Made by a program: the position numbers and the translations under genes
NCBI GenBank assembly: GCA_020200195.1
Contig: JAIVJE010000053.1
Span: 1 to 6,420, forward strand
Reading direction: 5' to 3'
DNA: 6,420 bases
DNA from: Acidobacteriota bacterium
GTDB taxonomy: Bacteria > Acidobacteriota > Vicinamibacteria > Vicinamibacterales > 2-12-FULL-66-21
In this document: positions 1 to 5,435 of the stretch, in pieces
Layout: every line of letters starts with the position of its first letter
How positions within the stretch are numbered: position 1 is the first letter of the stretch
Notes under the pieces: generated by a model
What the model was told of the DNA's origin: nothing
The model's database searches: none
The model's input: the letters and a program-made list of their open reading frames with translations, nothing else

Positions 1-1
1 G

Positions 2-46
2 CAGGATAAAGCACGAGAGTTGGCAAAGGAAAGGACGCGAAGGTAA
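2..46 (+). CDS. Possible C-terminal tail of an upstream gene (partial)
   Basis: One reading frame is open from the window edge to a TAA at 44-46 and would encode QDKARELAKERTRR, a charged, helix-like C-terminus. It would end 27 bases before the TTG of the lyase gene, a spacing compatible with one operon. Against it, the third codon positions are all purines except one, unlike the C/G-rich neighbours, and 14 codons are too few to identify anything. The frame may be chance in a purine-rich leader. Confidence 0.25.
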   Translation, partial: QDKARELAKERTRR

Positions 47-62
47 TCTTTCGGGATTGTCC

Positions 63-67
63 GGAGG
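63..67 (+). promoter_or_regulatory. Ribosome binding site that decides the TTG start of the lyase gene
   Basis: GGAGG lies six bases before the TTG at 74-76. The reading frame has a TAA at 44-46 and no ATG or GTG between that stop and 74. The next in-frame ATG is near residue 102, after the first catalytic-site motif. The TTG is therefore the supported start. Confidence 0.75.
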
Positions 68-73
68 ACAGGA

Positions 74-967
74 TTGCAGCTTGAAGGGGTCTACTCGGTT
101 CTGCCCACGCCGTTCGACTCGAGCGGAAACCTTGACGACGACAGCCTTCGGCGGGTCATCGATCTGTTCATCGGCGCGGGGGTGAACGGGGTCACGGCGC
201 TCGGCGTCACCGGCGAAGTCGCTCGACTGGACGACTCGGAGCGCCGTCACGTGCTCGACGTCGTGACCAGCCACGTCAACGGCCGCATCGGCGTCGTCGC
301 CGGGACGACGGCGGAAGGTACGCGAACGTGCGTGGGGTACAGCCGTCACGCGAAGGACGCTGGCGCGACGGCGGTGATGGTCAGTCCGCCGCGGATGCTC
401 GAGCTCAATTCCGATGCCGTAGTCCGTCATTTCCACACGCTCGCCGACGCGGTGGACGTCGAGATCGTCGTCCAGGATTACCCGCCCGTGTCGGGGTATG
501 CGATGGAACCGTCGCTCCTCGCCCGCATCGCGAAAGAGATCCCGCGCGCGCGTACGATCAAGCTCGAAGATCCGCCCACACCGTTCAAGACCGCACGGAT
601 CCTCGAGCGGGCGGACGGTATGGAGATACGCATCTTCGGGGGGCTCGGCGGCGTCTTCCTGCTCGAGGAGCTCCTCGCCGGCGCTACCGGCGCCATGACC
701 GGGTTTGCGTTTCCCGAGGTCCTCGTCGAGATTGTCACGCTGTTCCGAGCCGGACGGGTCGATGACGCGGCGGAAGCATTCTATCGGGGCGTTCCGCTCA
801 TGCGTTTCGAGTTTCAGGAGGGCATCGGCATGGCGATCCGCAAGGAAGTACTGCATCGCCGCGGCGCACTCGCCAGCCCCGCCACGCGGCCCCCGGCGGC
901 CCAACTGGACACAACGACGCGCGAGGCGCTCGATCGCGTGCTCGCGTGGACGAAGGTGAAGCGGTGA
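74..967 (+). CDS. Dihydrodipicolinate synthase / N-acetylneuraminate lyase superfamily protein
   Basis: A 297-residue class I aldolase-type protein, the normal length for this cytoplasmic TIM-barrel superfamily. Visible hallmarks are the N-terminal GVYSVLPTPFD stretch, the substrate-binding loop GVTGE at 44-48, the barrel motif VVQDYPP at 132-138 containing the likely catalytic Tyr136, and IKLEDPP at 162-168 containing the Schiff-base Lys163. Members use this lysine to cleave, condense or dehydrate 2-oxo acids. It is probably not the true lysine-pathway DapA: the Tyr is followed by PPVSG, so the carboxylate-binding Arg of DapA is absent, and the first Thr of the TTGE loop is Val45. It belongs to the QDYP-type lyases, whose substrates are mostly unassigned. 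The start is TTG with a good GGAGG. It heads a cluster with an SDR-like protein and proline dehydrogenase, suggesting amino-acid or sugar-acid catabolism. The family is firm; the substrate is unknown. Confidence 0.9.
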   Translation: MQLEGVYSVLPTPFDSSGNLDDDSLRRVIDLFIGAGVNGVTALGVTGEVARLDDSERRHVLDVVTSHVNGRIGVVAGTTAEGTRTCVGYSRHAKDAGATAVMVSPPRMLELNSDAVVRHFHTLADAVDVEIVVQDYPPVSGYAMEPSLLARIAKEIPRARTIKLEDPPTPFKTARILERADGMEIRIFGGLGGVFLLEELLAGATGAMTGFAFPEVLVEIVTLFRAGRVDDAAEAFYRGVPLMRFEFQEGIGMAIRKEVLHRRGALASPATRPPAAQLDTTTREALDRVLAWTKVKR

Positions 968-1000
968 CACGTTGAACATTGCACGTTGAACGTTGCACGT
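968..1000 (+). repeat. Heptamer tandem repeat in the lyase-SDR spacer
   Basis: Four heptamers follow in register directly after the lyase stop codon: CACGTTG (968-974), AACATTG (975-981), CACGTTG (982-988) and AACGTTG (989-995). A fifth, partial unit CACGT follows at 996-1000. The pattern alternates, so it can also be read as a 14-base repeat. It fills most of the spacer to the next gene and would be transcribed if the cluster is one operon. AACGTT at 989-994 is self-complementary. Function is unknown; similar short spacer repeats are often dispersed within a genome. Confidence 0.85.
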
Positions 1001-1009
1001 GACGAGTTC

Positions 1010-1015
1010 GAGGAG
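1010..1015 (+). promoter_or_regulatory. Ribosome binding site for the SDR gene
   Basis: GAGGAG lies three bases before the ATG at 1019, or five bases if the pairing core is GAGG. This favours the ATG over the in-frame TTG at 986, which falls inside the heptamer repeat and has no such sequence in front of it. Confidence 0.6.
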
Positions 1016-1018
1016 CCT

Positions 1019-1810
1019 ATGGACCTTGGTTTGAGAGGCAAAGTGGCGATGGTGGCGGGCGCGAGCCGGGGGCTCGGGTTCGCCGTGGCGCACGCGCTCG
1101 CGGGCGAAGGGGCGGCAGTCTCCATCTCGTCACGCGACGAGACCGCGATCCGTACGGCGGCGGAAGGTATCCAGCAGGCAACCGGGGCGAAGGTCCATGC
1201 CGAGCCGGTGGATGTGAAGTCGGCCGAGGCCATCGAGCGCTGGGCGAAGAATACCCGACGCGCGTTCGGCGGGGTCGATCTGCTGTTCACGAATTCCGGC
1301 GGCCCGCCCGCTGGTGCCGCGCTGTCCTTCGACGACAGGGCGTGGCAGGACGCCGCGGATCTGCTGTTGTTCAGCGCGCTGCGAATGATCCGGGTCGCCG
1401 TTCCCTCGATGCAGGAGCGCGGCGGCGGCGCGATTCTGATGTCCACGTCATCGTCTGTGAAGGAGCCCATTCAGAACCTCGGCCTGTCCACCGTGCTGCG
1501 CGCTTCGGTATCGGCGCTGGCCAAGACACTCGCGATCGAGCTGGCGCCGGCGAAAATCCGTGTGAACCAGATCATCCCCGGCCGCATCGATACGGACCGC
1601 GTCCGTCATCTGGACGAAATCAATGCGAAGAAACAGGGGGTCACCGTCGATGAGGCCAAGGCCCGGGCGGTGGCGGGCATTCCGATGGGCCGTTACGGCG
1701 TGGCAGACGAGTTTGGCCGTGTCGCCGCGTTCCTGCTGTCGGATGCCGCCGGGTACATGACCGGCGCGACCGTACAGATTGACGGCGGCATGATTCGGAG
1801 CGTCGTGTAA
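1019..1810 (+). CDS. Atypical short-chain dehydrogenase/reductase (SDR-like, altered catalytic site)
   Basis: With the ATG at 1019 the product is 263 residues, typical of a classical SDR with one Rossmann domain. The nucleotide-binding glycine motif is AGASRGLG (13-20), with Ala for the usual Thr. TNSGG (91-95) stands where NNAG is expected, and RVNQIIPGRIDTDR (181-194) and the C-terminal GYMTGATVQIDGG (245-257) are typical. The catalytic YxxxK is missing: it aligns with Ser157 and Arg161 in LSTVLRASV, after the serine-rich STSSSVKEP segment. This matches the conserved-domain group annotated as beta-ketoacyl-ACP-reductase-like SDRs with an imperfect NAD motif and tetrad. The name reductase is therefore only a fold label. 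The stop overlaps the next start (TAATG), so translation is probably coupled to proline dehydrogenase and the two likely work together. Fold certain, activity uncertain. Confidence 0.88.
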   Translation: MDLGLRGKVAMVAGASRGLGFAVAHALAGEGAAVSISSRDETAIRTAAEGIQQATGAKVHAEPVDVKSAEAIERWAKNTRRAFGGVDLLFTNSGGPPAGAALSFDDRAWQDAADLLLFSALRMIRVAVPSMQERGGGAILMSTSSSVKEPIQNLGLSTVLRASVSALAKTLAIELAPAKIRVNQIIPGRIDTDRVRHLDEINAKKQGVTVDEAKARAVAGIPMGRYGVADEFGRVAAFLLSDAAGYMTGATVQIDGGMIRSVV

Positions 1811-2739
1811 TGAGCCTGGTGCGCAAGGTGCTTCTGGCGGGCTCGACCAACGCATGGCTTCGCGATCATGCCACCAAGTACGGATTCGTGCGCAAGTCGG
1901 TGTCCCGGTTCATGCCCGGCGAGCAGGTGGAGGATGCGCTTCGGGCGGCGGCCGAGTTGAAGCCAGATGGGATCAGCACGATCCTGACGCGGCTGGGCGA
2001 GAACGTGACGACCGCAGAGGAAGCGGAGGAGGTCACACGTCATTATCTGGACGTCCTGGAGAAGGTCGGCGCGTCGGGGCTCGACGCGCAGGTATCGGTG
2101 AAGCCAACGCAGCTCGGGATGGATTTCGACCGCGGCCTCTGCGAGCGCAACCTCGATCAGCTGATCGAGCGGACCGAGCAGTTCGGCAATTTCCTGTGGA
2201 TCGACATGGAGAGCTCACCATATGTCGATCCGACGCTCGCTTTGTTCCGACGCACGCGGGCGAAGTCGCCACGTATCGGAATCGCGCTGCAGGCGTACCT
2301 GTATCGCACGGTGCAGGACGTCGAGTCGCTGATTCCCCTAGGGTCCGCCATCCGGATCGTCAAGGGCGCATATCTTGAGCCACCTGCGGTGGCGTATCCA
2401 GAGAAAGCCGACGTCGACGAAAATTTCTACAAGCTATGCGTGCGGCTGCTCTCGACCGACGCGCAACAAACAAAACGCCTGCTGCACATCGCCACGCACG
2501 ACATGGCGCTGGTGACGCGGTTGAACGCCTTCATCGCTCAACAGAACGTGCCGGCATCGATGTACGAGTTTGCGATGCTTTACGGCATCCAGCGTGGAGA
2601 GCAGCTGCGGCTGGCGCGTGCAGGCAAGAAGCTGCGAGTGCTGATCAGTTACGGCGAGTACTGGTTCCCGTGGTACATGCGACGACTGGCCGAGCGGCCA
2701 GCGAACGTGGGGTTCGTGATCAAGAGTCTTTGGCGTTAG
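1810..2739 (+). CDS. Proline dehydrogenase (monofunctional, FAD-dependent)
   Basis: A 309-residue protein, the usual length of single-domain bacterial PRODH, with no P5C dehydrogenase part as in PutA. PRODH oxidises L-proline to 1-pyrroline-5-carboxylate with FAD and passes electrons to the quinone pool. Family landmarks appear in order: SVKPTQLG with Lys98, LWIDMESS with Asp132, RIVKGAYLEPP at 182-192, HIATHD at 227-231, YEFAMLYGIQRG at 252-263, and Tyr281 followed by the two Arg of YMRRLAE (291-292), which bind the proline carboxylate in characterised enzymes. The ATG overlaps the SDR stop by one base, indicating translational coupling. The P5C dehydrogenase needed to finish the pathway is not in the window. 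Activity on hydroxyproline rather than proline cannot be excluded from sequence. No decay is visible. Confidence 0.95.
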   Translation: MSLVRKVLLAGSTNAWLRDHATKYGFVRKSVSRFMPGEQVEDALRAAAELKPDGISTILTRLGENVTTAEEAEEVTRHYLDVLEKVGASGLDAQVSVKPTQLGMDFDRGLCERNLDQLIERTEQFGNFLWIDMESSPYVDPTLALFRRTRAKSPRIGIALQAYLYRTVQDVESLIPLGSAIRIVKGAYLEPPAVAYPEKADVDENFYKLCVRLLSTDAQQTKRLLHIATHDMALVTRLNAFIAQQNVPASMYEFAMLYGIQRGEQLRLARAGKKLRVLISYGEYWFPWYMRRLAERPANVGFVIKSLWR

Positions 2740-2750
2740 TAAGGCCGTTT

Positions 2751-2760
2751 GGTTCGAACC
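2751..2760. repeat. Short perfect palindrome in the convergent gap
   Basis: GGTTCGAACC lies in the 24-base gap between the convergent proline dehydrogenase and Omp85 genes. It has no loop and no T-run, so it is not a convincing terminator. The gap shows no other structure. Confidence 0.3.
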
Positions 2761-2763
2761 CGA

Positions 2764-5121
2764 CTAAAACGTAAACCCCGACGACAGGTGGACGCGCGTG
2801 TCGCCGGTTTTGAGACCGCGTGCGACATCGAGGTTGATCGCGACGAGCGGGGCGATCAGGAACCCGCCGGCTCCGACGCCGCGGTGCCAGTCGGCATCCC
2901 CGCGGCTCGCGCCGACGTCCCAGACTTGTCCCGCATCGGCAAAGACGCTGACCCCCAGCTTTGCGCCGCTGAGTACGGATGTGATCGGCATCCGAATTTC
3001 TGCGCTGGTGATCAGCATCCGATCGCCGTCGAAGGTGCCGGTCCGAAATCCGCGGACCGTGGACGAGCCGCCCAGCAGCAGCCGTTCGTACGGTGGCAAG
3101 GTGGCATCCGACGTGGTGTAGTGCACGCGGCCGGCCGCGACGGCCTGGCCCAGAAGGCGGAGGTAACCACGGGCGTCGGTGTCGTAGCGGGTGGCGCGCT
3201 GTGACGGCGCCGTCGGTGCGGGATTCGGGCCGCGCGGGCTGAAGTGCAGCGACGTCCAGCCTGCGCTCAGCACGACGGCGTTGCCGGGGAATGTCGGATC
3301 GCCGCGCGTGTCGAACGTGCCGGTAGCGCCGACGGTCCACAGGCGATCCTCGAACTCGCCAAAGTCCACGGCACTGCGAGATGCACCCACGCCGGCGCGG
3401 AATAACCGCCCGAACTGCCGCTCCGCACGGCCCTTCAGTTCGACGCGTTGATCCTCCAGCCCGAATCGCGGGTTCTCGCGCTTCCAGATCGCGACGCTCG
3501 ACTCGATACGGGTCAGCGGCCCCCGTTTGAACGTGCGCTCGAGCTCCAGCGCCGCGCGTTTCGTGCCGCCCCACGTCAAGGGCACCGACAGGCGTTCGCC
3601 CGCGCCCAGTAGATCCACGGTACTCACGCGGCCGCCGTAGGTGAAGCCGTAACCGTCGGCATAGCTCACGATTGGCAGGACCATTAACCGGCGAGTCAGC
3701 CGTCGGACCGGCCGGGTCACAACCGGGTCACTCGACGCGAGGGACGTGACGCCCGGCCGCTCGTGGACGACCAGGACGATGGCGACGTCCGTGGTGCTCG
3801 TCAGCGATCGATAGCGCTTGCGCACCTCGACGCTCTCGAACTTGCCGCTGCTGCGCAGCCGGCCGCGGATCTCTTCCACCGAAGAGGCAGCCAGTGCATC
3901 GCCCACCGCAATCCCCGCGAGCTTGAGCACCTCATCGTCCTGCAGGAACGCGTTGCCATGCACCCTGATTTCGCCGATGATTTCGGCCCCGCCCTGCGGT
4001 AGCTGCGACTCCTGATCGGGGACGTAGGGTCCTGACTGCTTCTGCGGAACGTTGTCGTGCGGAACCTCGTCGTGCGGAACCTGCCGTGCGGAACCTGCCT
4101 TCGGTATCCGCACCTTGGACGTTACGTCGGCTTCGCGGTACTCGGACAAATTCCGGGCGTAGCTGCCCTCAAACGAGCCATTGGCGAGGGTAAAGCCGGC
4201 ATGAATATTCATTTCCCGCGGCAGCCACACGCCGCCGAGCAGCTGCCCCATCGTCATCGACGCGCGCATGTCGTCGATTTTGACCAGCCAGCCGCCCGGC
4301 AGGAAATCGAGCCATACGTTGTCGAACGTGTACTTGACGATCTGATGCTCTGCGGGATCGACCCAGAGAGTGACGAGAGCCGTCTTGTTCATGCGCCGGC
4401 CAATCTGATCCTCCATTTCCCGCTCGCGGCTCTTCTCGTCCTTGCGGCGCTTCCGACGGGCATCGTCCCGATCGGTGCCGACTTTCTCGTTGTCATCATG
4501 GTGGTCGTCGCTGAAAAGGCGCGTCGGGTAGTACTCGATACGCAGGACGTCCTTGCCTTCGAGCTTTTCGCGCCCGGCGAGATAGTAGTTGCCCGGCTCG
4601 AACTTGAAGTCCATGAAGTACGCCTCGGACACGAAACGGGGCTCGGCGGCCGTCAGGGCGGAGGAACTGACGTCGACACCGTGGGGCGACACCGTGATTT
4701 CGCGCTTCTCCGACTGCTGCTTTGCTTTCCGCTCCTGTCGCTCCCGCTCGCGGCGGATCCACCTCTCCTCGTATCGCTGCCGTTCCTCTTCTCCCACGCG
4801 CACACCATCGAACCGCACGGCGCTCCGGACGTGCATGCCGTCACGTACGTACCACGTGAAATCGCGGCTGACGCGGTGCAGCGCTACGCGGCCGGGGCCC
4901 AGGATCTCGAAGCGCTCGGTCTCGTCGAGCACGTACTGCTTGAGGGTCTGCCGGTTGACCTCGCGGCGCGCGAGCACTTTCTCCATGAACGCGTCGAGCT
5001 CGTTGGATGGGGTGACCGTGGGTTTCTGCGGCGGGGACTGCGCGTCGGCGGGCGCGGGAGCCGACAGCACGAGGCAGACGAGCGCGGTCAGGGGAAACGC
5101 ACGGTTACCTGAGAGATACAC
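2764..5121 (-). CDS. Omp85-family outer-membrane protein (BamA/TamA-like) with large N-terminal periplasmic module
   Basis: The product has 785 residues. Order of parts: a signal peptide (1-27, hydrophobic core LTALVCLVL, likely cleavage ADA|QS); an N-terminal module (about 38-336) whose FDNVWLDFLPGGWLV and GVWLPREMNI segments look like a LolA/lipoprotein-sorting-type beta fold; a repeat-bearing linker (about 341-380); one POTRA domain (381-456, with IRVHGNAFLQDDEVLKLAG and SGKFESVEV); and an Omp85 barrel (about 478-785) with the VRGF lid-loop motif at 689-692, FADAGQVWDVG at 727-737, and a terminal FTF with the C-terminal Phe typical of barrels inserted by BAM. Known relatives insert or secrete proteins or lipids across the outer membrane; the cargo is unknown. 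One POTRA is fewer than BamA (five) or TamA (three). Residues 111-141 and 204-245 are very rich in charged residues. The start is GTG with GGAGG four bases upstream. It is transcribed toward the proline dehydrogenase gene and away from the TPR gene. Confidence 0.9.
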   Translation of the reverse strand: MYLSGNRAFPLTALVCLVLSAPAPADAQSPPQKPTVTPSNELDAFMEKVLARREVNRQTLKQYVLDETERFEILGPGRVALHRVSRDFTWYVRDGMHVRSAVRFDGVRVGEEERQRYEERWIRRERERQERKAKQQSEKREITVSPHGVDVSSSALTAAEPRFVSEAYFMDFKFEPGNYYLAGREKLEGKDVLRIEYYPTRLFSDDHHDDNEKVGTDRDDARRKRRKDEKSREREMEDQIGRRMNKTALVTLWVDPAEHQIVKYTFDNVWLDFLPGGWLVKIDDMRASMTMGQLLGGVWLPREMNIHAGFTLANGSFEGSYARNLSEYREADVTSKVRIPKAGSARQVPHDEVPHDNVPQKQSGPYVPDQESQLPQGGAEIIGEIRVHGNAFLQDDEVLKLAGIAVGDALAASSVEEIRGRLRSSGKFESVEVRKRYRSLTSTTDVAIVLVVHERPGVTSLASSDPVVTRPVRRLTRRLMVLPIVSYADGYGFTYGGRVSTVDLLGAGERLSVPLTWGGTKRAALELERTFKRGPLTRIESSVAIWKRENPRFGLEDQRVELKGRAERQFGRLFRAGVGASRSAVDFGEFEDRLWTVGATGTFDTRGDPTFPGNAVVLSAGWTSLHFSPRGPNPAPTAPSQRATRYDTDARGYLRLLGQAVAAGRVHYTTSDATLPPYERLLLGGSSTVRGFRTGTFDGDRMLITSAEIRMPITSVLSGAKLGVSVFADAGQVWDVGASRGDADWHRGVGAGGFLIAPLVAINLDVARGLKTGDTRVHLSSGFTF
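4043..4094 (-). repeat. In-frame minisatellite in the Omp85 linker
   Basis: Four exact copies of TGCGGAAC (plus strand) occur at 4043-4050, 4058-4065, 4073-4080 and 4087-4094, spaced 15, 15 and 14 bases. On the coding strand three copies encode the proline-containing run VPHDEVPHDNVPQ (residues 348-360). Because of the 14-base step, the fourth is read in another frame as GSAR. The tract lies between the N-terminal module and the POTRA domain, where length changes would be tolerated. Confidence 0.85.
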
Positions 5122-5125
5122 GGGG

Positions 5126-5130
5126 CCTCC
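5126..5130 (-). promoter_or_regulatory. Ribosome binding site for the Omp85 GTG start, inside a palindrome
   Basis: On the minus strand GGAGG ends four bases before the GTG at 5121-5119, supporting that start, which is immediately followed by a good signal peptide. The site is one half of the perfect 12-base palindrome GCCTCCGGAGGC at 5125-5136. Confidence 0.65.
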
Positions 5131-5168
5131 GGAGGCGGGCTGGCACCTCTGTAGACGAACGGGCTGCC

Positions 5169-5192
5169 GGGCTGGTTCCCCAGCCCCCTTTT
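5169..5192 (+). repeat. Strong GC-rich stem-loop, terminator-like on the plus strand
   Basis: GGGCTGG (5169-5175) pairs perfectly with CCAGCCC (5180-5186) across a four-base loop. On the plus strand it is followed by CC and TTTT (5189-5192), resembling a weak intrinsic terminator, but no gene is read rightward into it. On the minus strand the loop is GGAA, a GNRA-type tetraloop, and the structure sits 47 bases upstream of the Omp85 start, with no U-run after it. It could be a 5' leader hairpin or part of a dispersed palindromic repeat; further GGGCTG copies lie at 5137 and 5161. Confidence 0.55.
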
Positions 5193-5218
5193 CGCCAGCG
5201 CACGAGGCGGCGCGAGAG

Positions 5219-5319
5219 CAGGTTCAGCGCGACACCGCCGAAGATCGCGTATTTCACGCCTCGAACGGTGCGCTGCGCAGACGGGCGTTGTAGTCGGCGT
5301 CGAGCATCCAGCACGGCAC
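5219..5319 (-). pseudogene. Decayed N-terminal fragment of a nucleotidyltransferase (AbiEii/MNT-like)
   Basis: Read on the minus strand, one frame (ATG at 5307, or GTG at 5319) gives MLDADYNARLRSAPFEA and stops at TGA 5256-5254. The overlapping frame continues as GVKYAIFGGVALNLL. Joined by a small frameshift they match the usual start of nucleotidyltransferase-fold proteins of the AbiEii/MNT type: an N-terminal helix, then GVKYxIFGGxALNLHG. The essential continuation, the HG-x-x-R-x-T-x-D-x-D part with the metal-binding Asp pair, is absent; the frame runs into SRRLVRWRKGG and then the stem-loop region. G/C at most third positions in both pieces supports former coding. Such proteins often act in toxin-antitoxin or abortive-infection pairs, but no partner is present. 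Identification rests on motif memory over about 30 residues. Confidence 0.5.
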
Positions 5320-5325
5320 ATCCTC

Positions 5326-5331
5326 ATGATA
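5326..5331 (-). promoter_or_regulatory. -10-like box in front of the nucleotidyltransferase remnant
   Basis: On the minus strand TATCAT (one mismatch to TATAAT) ends six bases before the GTG at 5319. The geometry is almost the same as at the TPR gene, so it may be the old leaderless promoter of the remnant and could now feed transcription into the Omp85 gene. No clear -35 box is seen. Confidence 0.3.
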
Positions 5332-5422
5332 GCGCCGGGGAGATCGCTCAGGCGTACGCGTATGCCACTCATCCGGGTCGGGAGGTTCGTGGATCGGCCC
5401 CCAAGTCCGTGAGTCCGCGATT

Positions 5423-5428
5423 TATAAT
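5423..5428 (+). promoter_or_regulatory. Consensus -10 box (TATAAT) of the TPR gene, leaderless arrangement
   Basis: A perfect TATAAT lies seven bases before the ATG at 5436, which places the expected transcription start at or within a base or two of that ATG. No Shine-Dalgarno sequence is present in front of it. The -35 region (around 5399-5406) is poor. The box overlaps the alternative ATG at 5427, which would therefore lie upstream of the transcript. Confidence 0.6.
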
Positions 5429-5435
5429 GCCGACC

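Larger units (their letters stand above)
5122..5435. other. Divergent intergenic region
   Basis: This 314-base gap separates the divergent Omp85 and TPR genes and contains no intact gene of convincing size. From left to right it holds the Omp85 ribosome binding site inside a palindrome (5125-5136), three GGGCTG-containing direct repeats and a stem-loop (5137-5186), a decayed nucleotidyltransferase N-terminus on the minus strand (about 5219-5319), a minus-strand -10-like box (5326-5331), about 90 bases with nothing recognised, and a plus-strand TATAAT (5423-5428). Confidence 0.7.

Noticed and set aside
664..677. Perfect 14-base palindrome CGAGGAGCTCCTCG
   Set aside because: It lies within the lyase gene and is explained by the codons for a Leu-Glu-Glu-Leu-Leu stretch; nothing supports a regulatory role.
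986..1018. In-frame TTG upstream start for the SDR gene
   Set aside because: The added residues would be encoded by the heptamer repeat, no ribosome binding site precedes it, and the ATG at 1019 has GAGGAG in front and starts at the usual SDR N-terminus.
2749..2762. Possible tRNA T-arm (GGTTCGAACCC)
   Set aside because: The motif resembles a T-loop, but the preceding bases are the end of the proline dehydrogenase gene and no cloverleaf or acceptor stem can be drawn.
2720..3574. Minus-strand open frame of 284 codons inside the barrel region
   Set aside because: It is an alternative frame of the Omp85 gene, Arg- and Gly-rich without domain features. The true frame there carries the VRGF and terminal FTF motifs.
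4057..5112. Long plus-strand open frame (351 codons) antisense to the Omp85 gene
   Set aside because: It lies opposite a gene with clear signal peptide, POTRA and barrel motifs. Its translation shows no recognisable domain, and long antisense frames are expected in GC-rich coding DNA.
5268..5435. Upstream extension of the TPR gene to an ATG at 5268
   Set aside because: It would put about 56 Arg/Ser-rich residues before a clear signal peptide and would run through the TATAAT promoter box and the minus-strand remnant.
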